A stretch of 5,546 bases of DNA, taken from positions 1 through 5,546 of the forward strand of contig JAIRRL010000158.1 in NCBI GenBank assembly GCA_031255985.1. Direction: 5' to 3'. The first letter of the stretch is position 1; each line of letters begins with the position of its first letter. Source of the DNA: Gracilibacteraceae bacterium (GTDB lineage Bacteria; Bacillota; Desulfitobacteriia; Desulfitobacteriales; Syntrophobotulaceae). Made by a program: the position numbers and the translations under genes. Under the pieces are notes generated by a model. It was not told the origin of the DNA, made no database searches, and was given only the letters and a program-made list of their open reading frames with translations. Positions 1 to 5,546 of the stretch are shown here, one piece after another.

Positions 1-813
1 CTGGTTTCGGCCCAAAAATTCAAACTGGAACTGCCTGTGCCGGAACCTGAACAACCGGCCGAACCTGAACAACCGGCCGAACCCGAGCCGCCGGCTGAAC
101 CTGAGCCGCCGGCCGAACCCGAGCCGCCGGCTGAACCTGAGCCGCCGGCCGAACCCGAGCCGCCGGCTGAACCGGAGCCGCCGGCTGAACCGGTCGCGAG
201 GCCGAATTTTAGCAGCGACGGCGGCGACGACGGTTCCATAATCGTCGTTCGGGCGGTGGAACCCGTCCCGGCGGCGGACGATGGAGCCGTGATCCCGCCG
301 GCGCCGCTGCTGCTGCCGCTGCCTCTCCCCGCCGTGCAGCCGCCGGCGCCGCCGCCTGTTTTGGCGGCCGCGCCCGCCGCTCTGCCCGCGCCGCCGCTCG
401 CGCCGGCCGGAGCGGGGGGAGAATACATCCTTTACTATGACGGCGTCGGTCCGCTGGAAGTGTGGATCGACATTCCCCTCACGGAATTCCGGGAAGTTTA
501 TTTGGACGGCGTTTTCTGGACTGCCGGCCCGGATTACGACGTCCGTTCCGGCAGCACGATCCTGAGCGTGAGCGAGGAACGCCTGGCGCGGACGGAGGAA
601 GGCCGCCACGTTCTCAGCGCGGTTTTCACCGACCGTACTTTGGATATCCCTTTTACCCGGCTCGCGGCAGCCCTTCCGCCCGCTGCCCCTCCCCTGCCGG
701 TAAGGGAAAGTTTCACCGGTTACTTGCTTCCGTCCGTCATGGCGGCGCTGCTTTTGCTCTGGGGCGCGGCGGCCATGGCCGGAACGCGCCTGGCCGGACG
801 GGAGGCGCGCTGA
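1..813 (+). CDS. Probable membrane-anchored surface protein with Pro-rich repeats and X2-like domain (5' partial)
   Basis: The reading frame is open from base 1, so the N-terminus lies outside the window. The GTG at 37 has no convincing ribosome binding site and is probably internal. The visible 270 residues contain, in order, a hexapeptide EPEPPA-type repeat (about residues 15-64), a low-complexity Pro/Ala/Leu linker (to about 140), a globular domain (about 141-222), and a hydrophobic helix (about 240-261) followed by a short Arg-containing tail. The globular part has the pattern of X2-like/Ig-like modules: LDG, then YDVRSGSTILSV, then a LARTEEGRHVLSAVFTD strand pair. The helix plus basic tail fits a C-terminal membrane anchor with the rest outside, the Pro-rich part acting as a wall-spanning stalk. 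A signal peptide would be expected upstream but cannot be seen. Its stop overlaps the start of the TIR gene, so the two are probably translationally coupled. Specific function and ligand are unknown. Confidence 0.8.
   Translation: MVSAQKFKLELPVPEPEQPAEPEQPAEPEPPAEPEPPAEPEPPAEPEPPAEPEPPAEPEPPAEPVARPNFSSDGGDDGSIIVVRAVEPVPAADDGAVIPPAPLLLPLPLPAVQPPAPPPVLAAAPAALPAPPLAPAGAGGEYILYYDGVGPLEVWIDIPLTEFREVYLDGVFWTAGPDYDVRSGSTILSVSEERLARTEEGRHVLSAVFTDRTLDIPFTRLAAALPPAAPPLPVRESFTGYLLPSVMAALLLLWGAAAMAGTRLAGREAR
43..192 (+). repeat. Tandem 18-bp coding repeat (EPxxPA hexapeptide), 8 units plus a partial
   Basis: Eight consecutive 18-bp units run from 43 to 186, with six further bases (Glu-Pro) of a ninth. 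The first two units encode EPEQPA and are identical; the next six encode EPEPPA. From 79 onward silent differences alternate between neighbouring units (GAACCC...GGCT, then GAACCT...GGCC). This gives a higher-order 36-bp period at 79-114, 115-150 and, with a third variant, 151-186. That pattern suggests expansion by duplication of a two-unit block, with copy number probably variable between strains. In the protein it forms an extended, negatively charged Pro-rich stalk. Confidence 0.95.
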
Positions 814-815
814 TG
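801..815 (+). promoter_or_regulatory. Ribosome binding site and overlapping stop/start (TGATG) for the TIR gene
   Basis: GGAGG at 801-805 sits seven bases upstream of the ATG at 813-815. The upstream gene's stop TGA (811-813) shares one base with this ATG. This decides the TIR protein start: the frame is open back to 462, but the extension overlaps the X2 domain and anchor codons of the upstream gene and has no protein-like character. The overlap favours translational coupling and a fixed ratio of the two products. Confidence 0.85.
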
Positions 816-3698
816 GTCAACCAAAAACCGGAATCCTTAAAATACGACGCCTTCATCAGCTACCGGCACGGGGGGCTGGACGGTCTGGTGGCGGCGAGGC
901 TGCATAAACTGCTGGAAGCCTACGTGATTCCCCGCGCCATCGCTCGGAAAGCAGGCAAAAAAAAACTCAAGCGCGTTTTCCGCGACCGGGAGGAACTGCC
1001 GACTTCGGCCAATCTCTCCGACAGCATCAACGATGCGCTGGAAAACTCCGCCTTTTTGCTGCTCGTCTGCTCTCCCCGCACTTGCGAATCACGCTGGGTT
1101 ATGCGCGAAGTGGAGCAATTTGCGGCATTGCGGGGCAAGGATAAAATAATCGCCTTACTCGTCAGCGGTGAACCGGACGAATCCTTCCCGCCCGGTCTGC
1201 GCGAGCGGGAGGTCGGCGGCAAAACGGTGTTCGTCGAGCCGCTGGCGGCCGATATCCGCGCCGCCAGCTGGAAAAGGAGCCTCAAACTCCTGAACGAGGA
1301 AAAACTGCGCCTGCTCGCCCCGATCCTCGGCTGCGCTTTCGACGATTTGCGGCGGCGGCATCTGCGCCGCCGGCTCCGGCGGACGGTCACGGCTGCCGGA
1401 GCCGTCCTCTCGGTCTCTCTTTCTTTCACTTTGTTTTCCCTCTGGCAATATCTGCAAATAGACCGGCAGATGCAACTTAAACTGGAAAACCAGTCCCATG
1501 TGCTGGCGGAATATTCCGAGCGGGAACTGGAAAACGGCGATCCGGACGTGGCCGCGCTCTTGGCGCTCGCCGCTTTGCCCGCCGATCCGGTCAAACCGGA
1601 GCGGCCCTTGGTCGCGGCGGCTGAAAAAGCGCTGGCGGACGCGCTCGGCGTTTATGACCTGAGCGACGGCTTCCGGCCGTATAAAACAGTCAGTTTAGCC
1701 GCCGCGCCCAGCCAGCTCATCCTCTCCCCCGGCGAAACCCGCGCCGCCGCCGTCTCTTCTTTTACCCTCACGGTCTTCTCCCCCGTCAGCGGCCAGCCGC
1801 AGGCTGAACTGCCCACGGCGCCAACCGTCCTCGCCGGCGCTCGTTTTTTGTCTGAGGACGTGATCGTATTCGCCGGCGCGGACGGTCTGGAAGCCTATGA
1901 CCTCCGCGTCGGCCGGACGCTGTGGCGGCGCGGCGCGGCCTCGGCCGTCGCCGTTTCCGCCGACGCGGCGGTCGTCGCCGCCGTCTATGAAGACGAAAGC
2001 GCGGCGTCGCTATACGCCCCGGACGGCCGCTCCCTGGGGCGGATCGACTTTGGCGGCCGGGTCATGCGCGTACCGGTGGAGGGCGCTTTTCTCAATCCGC
2101 GCGACGCCGTCTTTGCCCTGGATCACGGCGGCGACCGGCTGGCCGTCAGTTTCGCGGACGGTTCTCTTTCCGTCTTCGAGACGGCCGGCGGCGGGGAGAC
2201 GGTAGTCTGCCCGCCTTCCGGCGCCAGCCATTTCGCCGGCGGTTTTACCGGCGAAATGCTGGCTTTCGCTATGGTGGAAAACGACCCGTACCTGGCTTCT
2301 TATACAGTTTACGACGCGGCGGCGGCCAGGCAAATAACCCGTTTTACCTCCGAGACTTCTCATTTTGTCCCTTGCGGCGAAGGCGAGGGCTTGTACGCGG
2401 CTTTTGAGGAACAGGTTCTGGCCATTGACCCGCAAAGCGGCGAACCGGCCGTGCTTTTCACCGCCGGCGGCCAAGTGGAAACTTTGCGCCGGCGGGGAGA
2501 GGTCTTCCTCGCCTGTGAGAGCGGCGGCGCCTACCGCTTCGCCGCCGGCGACGGCGGCGGCAAAGCGGCGGTATGGCCGTCGGACTATGTTTGCCATTTC
2601 GCCGCTTTGGGCGAGCGTTTCGCCCTGACGGGCAGCTACGACGCCGAAACCGTCCGGATTTTGCGCAAGGAGGACGGCGGGGCGGAGGAAATCCTGCGCT
2701 ACGCCGCCGATTACCAGTTTTCGGAAGCCAAGATTCAGCCGGAGCTGGGGCGGGCGGTTTTTTATTCCCATACCGGTCTGCGCCTCTGCGGCCTGGACGG
2801 AACCTTGGCGGCCGAAATCCTCTTCCCCCGCCCCCTGGAGGTGCTGGACACCCAATACGACCGGAAAAGCGGCAATGTGGCCGTGCTGTATGAGAGCGAG
2901 TTCCGTCTCTATTCCGGGCGGGACGGCGCTCTTTTGCTGGAAGAATTTGGCAAAAAAGGCGTGAAGTCCGTACTTTATACCGAATTCGGGGTGAGCGTGC
3001 TGAAAGCGGACGGGACGGTTTGGCTCTACGATTTGGCCAGCGGCGCGGCGCTGGCGGCTGAAAGCGTCGGGGCGGACGCCGACCGGGCTTTGCCGCTGGA
3101 CGACGGGCCGGCTCTGCTGACCGCGCGGGCGGGCCGGGTCTTTTTCGCCGGGCGCGACCTCGGCGGCGGCGATTTGATCGGCGCGGGAAAAACCGGCCCG
3201 GACGAATACGGTTTTGCCGTCGCCGACGGGACGGAAGGCCGGGTATATTTTGTCCGCGGCGGCGTTTTGAGCGAGGGTTTTGTTTTTCCGGCCCAGGGCC
3301 GGGCGGAGGCTTATTTTACCGGCGGCTATGTTTTTATTTCCCCGCCCCGGGGCGGGGCCGCCGCCTACACGCGCGAGGGGGCGCTGGTTCGCCTTTTTAC
3401 TGAAAAAGGTTATCTGGCGGAAACCGAGGCGCTGGGGGATTTCATCGCCGCCGGCTATGTTTCCGCCGCCGGGGATCGCTATGCTTTTTTGCTGAACCCG
3501 GTCACGCTGGAGACGGTGGCCGAACTGCCCGGTTATCTGGGCGAGCTGGACGCCGGGGCCGCCGTCTTTGACGACGGCGAAGGCAGCCTGCGCCGGGGAA
3601 AACTGTATTCGCTCCAGGAGTTGATGGACGCGGCGGAAGCGCGGCTGGGCGACCGGGAATTGACGGCGGCGGAAGCGGAAAAATTCCGGACAGGATAA
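813..3698 (+). CDS. TIR domain / transmembrane / beta-propeller (WD40-like) protein
   Basis: The protein has 961 residues. The TIR domain covers about residues 9-150: first strand YDAFISYRH (11-19), a FRDREELPTSANLSD loop segment (56-70), LLLVCSPRT (82-90), then W95 and E99 in a W-x3-E context. E99 is the likely counterpart of the catalytic glutamate of bacterial TIR NAD-cleaving enzymes (family knowledge; activity not shown here). A highly basic stretch (180-190) precedes one hydrophobic helix (about 191-212), so TIR should be cytoplasmic and the rest outside. A helical stalk (about 213-280) contains the LENGDPDVAALLALAALP pattern often seen after the membrane helix in TIR- or STAND-WD40 proteins. 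About 640 residues of propeller blades follow, with units such as FADGSLSVFE and LKADGTVWLYDLASG. The tail (928-961) ends in a LYSLQELMDAA...RELTAAEAEKF motif resembling the C-terminal signature of that class. It could act in signalling or defence; the sensed ligand is unknown. Confidence 0.85.
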   Translation: MVNQKPESLKYDAFISYRHGGLDGLVAARLHKLLEAYVIPRAIARKAGKKKLKRVFRDREELPTSANLSDSINDALENSAFLLLVCSPRTCESRWVMREVEQFAALRGKDKIIALLVSGEPDESFPPGLREREVGGKTVFVEPLAADIRAASWKRSLKLLNEEKLRLLAPILGCAFDDLRRRHLRRRLRRTVTAAGAVLSVSLSFTLFSLWQYLQIDRQMQLKLENQSHVLAEYSERELENGDPDVAALLALAALPADPVKPERPLVAAAEKALADALGVYDLSDGFRPYKTVSLAAAPSQLILSPGETRAAAVSSFTLTVFSPVSGQPQAELPTAPTVLAGARFLSEDVIVFAGADGLEAYDLRVGRTLWRRGAASAVAVSADAAVVAAVYEDESAASLYAPDGRSLGRIDFGGRVMRVPVEGAFLNPRDAVFALDHGGDRLAVSFADGSLSVFETAGGGETVVCPPSGASHFAGGFTGEMLAFAMVENDPYLASYTVYDAAAARQITRFTSETSHFVPCGEGEGLYAAFEEQVLAIDPQSGEPAVLFTAGGQVETLRRRGEVFLACESGGAYRFAAGDGGGKAAVWPSDYVCHFAALGERFALTGSYDAETVRILRKEDGGAEEILRYAADYQFSEAKIQPELGRAVFYSHTGLRLCGLDGTLAAEILFPRPLEVLDTQYDRKSGNVAVLYESEFRLYSGRDGALLLEEFGKKGVKSVLYTEFGVSVLKADGTVWLYDLASGAALAAESVGADADRALPLDDGPALLTARAGRVFFAGRDLGGGDLIGAGKTGPDEYGFAVADGTEGRVYFVRGGVLSEGFVFPAQGRAEAYFTGGYVFISPPRGGAAAYTREGALVRLFTEKGYLAETEALGDFIAAGYVSAAGDRYAFLLNPVTLETVAELPGYLGELDAGAAVFDDGEGSLRRGKLYSLQELMDAAEARLGDRELTAAEAEKFRTG

Positions 3699-3734
3699 CG
3701 GGGACGCGGCCGCCGAGACAGGGACAGGGGAACC

Positions 3735-3756
3735 GGGACGCCGAAGGCGGCGTCCC
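3735..3756. repeat. GC-rich hairpin 1 (9-bp perfect stem)
   Basis: GGGACGCCG (3735-3743) and CGGCGTCCC (3748-3756) are exact reverse complements around an AAGG loop. No T-tract follows, so it is a poor intrinsic terminator. The flanks (AGGGG before, CTAC after) and the nearby second hairpin look like a dispersed extragenic palindromic repeat of the type common in gut Clostridia. That resemblance is from memory and unverified. Confidence 0.75.
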
Positions 3757-3763
3757 CTACAGG

Positions 3764-3808
3764 AACAGGGATACGGGCCGCCCGCCCAAGGCGGCCCGTG
3801 TCCCTGTT
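3764..3808. repeat. GC-rich hairpin 2 (19-bp stem, 7-base loop), possible transcript end for the TIR unit
   Basis: Bases 3764-3782 pair with 3790-3808 over 19 positions: 18 Watson-Crick pairs plus one T3772/G3800 wobble. The loop is CGCCCAA. Only TTT (3807-3809) follows, overlapping the end of the stem, so as an intrinsic terminator it is weak, though the stem may still stall polymerase or protect the 3' end of the TIR mRNA. The descending arm's TGTCCCTGT (3799-3807) can also pair with ACAGGGACA at 3718-3726, so alternative folds exist. A small 5-bp hairpin (3810-3814 with 3818-3822) follows immediately. Confidence 0.75.
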
Positions 3809-3824
3809 TGGCGGGAACCGCCCG

Positions 3825-3868
3825 AAAAAATAAAAAAGACTTGACTTTTAGGGCCGGATGAATATAGT
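3825..3868 (+). promoter_or_regulatory. Predicted sigma-70/sigma-A promoter for the GNAT-SDR-ACP operon
   Basis: A -35 box TTGACT (3841-3846; 5 of 6 consensus) and a -10 box TATAGT (3863-3868; 5 of 6) are separated by 16 bases. An A-rich tract (3825-3837) lies directly upstream of the -35, as in an UP element. Transcription would start near 3875, just before the GGAGGTGG ribosome site. It is the only near-consensus promoter I see in this AT-richer gap between the two gene groups. No operator-like palindrome overlaps it. Confidence 0.75.
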
Positions 3869-3884
3869 TGATAGTAGCAGCGAT

Positions 3885-3899
3885 GGAGGTGGAAATTTG
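3885..3899 (+). promoter_or_regulatory. Ribosome binding site deciding a TTG start for the GNAT gene
   Basis: GGAGGTGG at 3885-3892 places its GGAGGT core six bases before the TTG at 3897-3899. The in-frame ATG at 3858 has no ribosome site and overlaps the -10 region, upstream of the predicted transcription start, so it cannot be the start if that promoter is used. The resulting N-terminus MKITDATWEKRNLGV fits the family as I know it. Confidence 0.85.
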
Positions 3900-4622
3900 A
3901 AAATAACCGACGCGACTTGGGAGAAACGCAATCTGGGCGTGACCGCGATGGAGGTCAACCTGGACGGGAGCGAAACCCCCGCCGATTTGGAGCAAATCCG
4001 CGCCTTGGCCTGCGAGTATACGGTCGCCCGCTGCCCGGCCGGGGCGATAGAGCTTATGTTCAAGCTGGAGGATATGGGTTATCGCTACATAGAGACGATG
4101 TTCGACGCGCGGCGCGACTTGAAGAATCTCGAAAGCGCCCTTCCCTCCATGGCAAAACGCATTGCCGCCGGCATCGTCTGCGAACCCATGAATGAAGCTG
4201 ATTTGGCGGAACTTAACCGCCAGTTGCGGCTGAACATTTTTTATACCGACCGCGTATATGTCGATCCGGGTTTCACTCCGGCCCAGGCGGCGCGGCGTTA
4301 TATCGGCTGGATCGAGGACTCGCTGGCCAACGGGTATGAAGCCTTCAAATGCGTGTGGAAAGGCAAAGCCGCCGGTTTCTTTGTCTCGCGGGCGGAAAAG
4401 GGGGAAAGCCACGTTTTGTTTGTCGGCGTGTATAAAGAATACGAAAACGCCGGCCTTGGAACCGGCGTCATAGCCGCTTCCCTCCGCCAGGCGGCCGCGG
4501 CCGGCGCCAAATACGCCCGCGGCGGGGTTTCCACCAACAATATGCCGTCGGTGAACGCCCATCTTGCCCTTGGCTACCGGATAATGGCAACCTTTTATGT
4601 GTACGTAAAACACAGCGGCTAA
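3897..4622 (+). CDS. GNAT-family N-acetyltransferase
   Basis: With the TTG start this is a 241-residue protein. The C-terminal half (about 95-238) has the GNAT pattern: MNEADLAELNRQL helix, a strand pair around FKCVWKGKAAGFFVSR (150-165), then VGVYKEYENAGLGTG (176-190), whose ENAGLGTG matches the acetyl-CoA pyrophosphate-binding loop (Q/R-x-x-G-x-G/A, here with N). This is followed by a helix and the VSTNNMPSVNAHLALGY segment (211-227) typical of the last core strand and helix. The N-terminal half (1-95) is an extra region of the kind seen in WecD-like acetyltransferases of surface-sugar pathways and may form a degenerate second fold. It is the first gene of the operon, 31 bases before the SDR. 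The acceptor is probably an amino-sugar or an aminoacyl/acyl intermediate (inference). Substrate is not determinable here. Confidence 0.82.
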   Translation: MKITDATWEKRNLGVTAMEVNLDGSETPADLEQIRALACEYTVARCPAGAIELMFKLEDMGYRYIETMFDARRDLKNLESALPSMAKRIAAGIVCEPMNEADLAELNRQLRLNIFYTDRVYVDPGFTPAQAARRYIGWIEDSLANGYEAFKCVWKGKAAGFFVSRAEKGESHVLFVGVYKEYENAGLGTGVIAASLRQAAAAGAKYARGGVSTNNMPSVNAHLALGYRIMATFYVYVKHSG

Positions 4623-4653
4623 CCGCTGAATAATTTCGGAGGCGAATTCACAA

Positions 4654-5376
4654 ATGCTGCTTGCGGGAAAAATAGCTTTGATCACAGGAACAAACCGGGG
4701 AATTGGCCGGGCCGCGGCTGAACTTTTTGTCGAAAACGGCGCTCTCGTCTACGCCAACGCCCGCGGGGAGGGCAGCTTGGCCGATCAGGCGAGCGATAGG
4801 CTCATCCCGCTGTATTTTGACGTGACCGACGCGCAGGCCGCCAAAGCCGCCGTGATGAGGATAAAGAAAGAGCAGGGGCGCCTCGACTGCCTGGTGAACA
4901 ACGCCGGCGTGATGAAAGACGCCCTGATCGGCATGATTGACGCGCATACCGTTCGCGATATTTTTGCCGTCAACGTATTCGCCGTTATGGAACTCTTGCA
5001 GCTCGCGGCGCGGGTTATGAAAAAACAAAACAGCGGCTCAATCATCAATCTGGCGAGCATAGTCGGCGTGAACGGCAACGCGGGCCAACTCGCCTACTCG
5101 GCTTCAAAAGGCGCGGTCGTCGCGATGACCAGGACGGCGGCCAAGGAACTCGCGCCGTTTAATATCCGGGTGAACGCCGTCGCGCCCGGCATGATCGACA
5201 CTGATATGTTCCGCTCTATCGGCGAAAGCCGCGTCGCAGAGCAAATAGCCCGCATCGGTATGCGCCGCCTCGGAACGCCGGCCGAAACGGCGCGAACCTG
5301 TTTGTACCTGGCGTCGGATTTGTCCGCCTATGTCACCGGCCAGATCATAGGCGTGGACGGCGGCGCGATAGTTTGA
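4654..5376 (+). CDS. FabG-like short-chain dehydrogenase/reductase (3-oxoacyl-ACP reductase type)
   Basis: A 240-residue classical SDR of normal length. The cofactor loop is TGTNRGIG (11-18); R37 after the second strand (VYANAR) suggests NADPH preference. D56 in DVTD and NNAG (82-85) are present, and the full catalytic tetrad is N107, S135, Y148, K152 (Y-x3-K as YSASK). PG (178-179) and the C-terminal YVTGQIIGVDGG (226-237) match FabG-type enzymes. GGAGG (4638-4642) lies 11 bases before the ATG. Family members reduce 3-oxoacyl-ACP to 3-hydroxyacyl-ACP or reduce sugars and other ketones; the ACP gene just downstream favours an ACP-bound substrate. With no fatty-acid synthesis genes visible, it is probably a pathway-specific paralogue, so I do not assign fabG. 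Confidence 0.9.
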   Translation: MLLAGKIALITGTNRGIGRAAAELFVENGALVYANARGEGSLADQASDRLIPLYFDVTDAQAAKAAVMRIKKEQGRLDCLVNNAGVMKDALIGMIDAHTVRDIFAVNVFAVMELLQLAARVMKKQNSGSIINLASIVGVNGNAGQLAYSASKGAVVAMTRTAAKELAPFNIRVNAVAPGMIDTDMFRSIGESRVAEQIARIGMRRLGTPAETARTCLYLASDLSAYVTGQIIGVDGGAIV

Positions 5377-5477
5377 AAGCGTAGCGCGCAGCCAAGCAAA
5401 ATAAAGCGCGGCCAAACAAAACGGAGCAAAGCAAAATGGAGCAAAGCAAAACGGAGCAAAGTGAAGGAGATTAACAA
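5377..5477 (+). other. Leader between SDR and ACP genes, A/G-rich on the + strand
   Basis: This 101-base gap is unusually long for the operon (the previous gap is 31 bases). It lacks T-tracts and strong hairpins, and I see no clear promoter. It carries the 15-bp tandem repeats, a possible 12-codon ORF (5436-5474), and the ACP ribosome site AAGGAGA (5464-5470). Looser GCCAAGCAAAA / GCCAAACAAAA elements at 5392-5421 look like decayed relatives of the repeat. Confidence 0.7.
5418..5462. repeat. 15-bp tandem repeat, three copies
   Basis: The unit AAAACGGAGCAAAGC occurs at 5418-5432, 5433-5447 (one change, C to T at 5437) and 5448-5462 (last base T). Each unit contains a GGAG core, so the transcript presents several weak ribosome-binding-like sites before the true ACP site. 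The repeat may vary in copy number by slippage. It is not within a recognised protein. Confidence 0.93.
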
Positions 5478-5546
5478 ATGACCAACCTTGAGCAGTACAC
5501 AAACATTTTCGCCGAGACCTTCGGCGTCGACGCGGCTGAAGCCGGG
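5478..5546 (+). CDS. Acyl carrier protein (3' partial)
   Basis: The frame runs off the right edge after 23 codons: MTNLEQYTNIF followed by AETFGVDAAEAG. A start of the type M-T-x-L-E-x-Y-x-x-I-F-x-E-x-F-G-V-D is what I recall for small (about 75-residue) ACPs in surface-polysaccharide and acyl-transfer clusters of Bacillota. The phosphopantetheine-bearing DS[L/I] motif would lie some 15 residues beyond the edge and cannot be checked. AAGGAGA (5464-5470) sits seven bases before the ATG. Location after an SDR supports the call. It would carry the acyl intermediate for the neighbouring enzymes. Confidence 0.75.
   Translation, partial: MTNLEQYTNIFAETFGVDAAEAG

Noticed and set aside
37..39. GTG as true start of the first gene
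   Set aside because: The frame is open to base 1, there is no clear ribosome site, and a start inside the approach to the Pro-rich repeat would leave a surface protein without a signal peptide.
43..192. CRISPR-like array
   Set aside because: The units are directly adjacent with no spacers and translate as a regular hexapeptide within a continuing gene.
462..812. In-frame N-terminal extension of the TIR protein
   Set aside because: It overlaps the X2 domain and membrane anchor of the upstream gene in another frame, is Arg/Pro/Gly-rich without fold-like pattern, and the ATG at 813 has a good ribosome site.
3764..3824. Classical rho-independent terminator
   Set aside because: The stem is strong but followed by only TTT on the + strand; on the minus strand the T-rich run lies before the hairpin, so it does not work there either. 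Kept as a repeat with possible termination role.
3858..3860. ATG as start of the GNAT gene
   Set aside because: It overlaps the promoter, upstream of the predicted transcript start; the TTG at 3897 has GGAGGTGG at ideal spacing.
2010..4685. Very long open frame (891 codons) on the minus strand across the propeller, spacer and GNAT gene
   Set aside because: It is antisense to two well-supported genes, shows no recognisable domain, and spans the promoter and hairpin spacer. Long antisense frames are expected with this GC-rich codon use.
5104..5502. Minus-strand ORF with repeated APFCF peptides
   Set aside because: The peptide repeat is just the antisense reading of the 15-bp tandem repeat, and the rest is antisense to the SDR.

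Overview
The window looks like a chromosomal segment from a GC-rich bacterium, most plausibly an anaerobic Bacillota (Clostridia or Negativicutes type). The grounds are strong GGAGG-type ribosome binding sites, one TTG start, and the family look of the TIR-propeller protein and of the GNAT/SDR/ACP trio. This placement is inference from style and cannot be made firmer from 5.5 kb. All supported genes lie on the + strand.

Bases 1-3698 hold a two-gene unit. The first gene is cut by the left edge. It encodes the C-terminal part of a probable surface protein: a Pro/Glu/Ala hexapeptide repeat, a long Pro/Ala linker, an X2-like beta-sandwich domain and a C-terminal membrane anchor. Its stop overlaps the start of the second gene (TGATG). 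The second gene encodes a 961-residue protein with an N-terminal TIR domain, a basic stretch, one transmembrane helix, a helical stalk, a long beta-propeller region and a conserved-looking short C-terminal tail. If the basic stretch obeys the positive-inside rule, TIR is cytoplasmic and the propeller is outside. The two coupled genes would then make two membrane proteins with facing extracellular domains.

Bases 3699-3840 are a palindrome-rich spacer without a gene. It holds two GC-rich hairpins, one with a 19-bp stem, that resemble dispersed extragenic repeats more than a clean intrinsic terminator. An A-rich tract and a near-consensus sigma-70 type promoter (TTGACT, 16 bp, TATAGT) follow.

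Bases 3897-5546 hold a second operon: a GNAT-family N-acetyltransferase (TTG start), a FabG-like short-chain dehydrogenase/reductase with a complete catalytic tetrad, and the first 23 codons of an acyl carrier protein. The last two genes are separated by a 101-base leader with three copies of a 15-bp repeat and a possible 12-codon ORF. A dedicated ACP beside a ketoreductase and an acetyltransferase suggests synthesis or transfer of an acyl group onto a surface glycan or small molecule, not housekeeping fatty-acid synthesis. The genes beyond the right edge would decide this.
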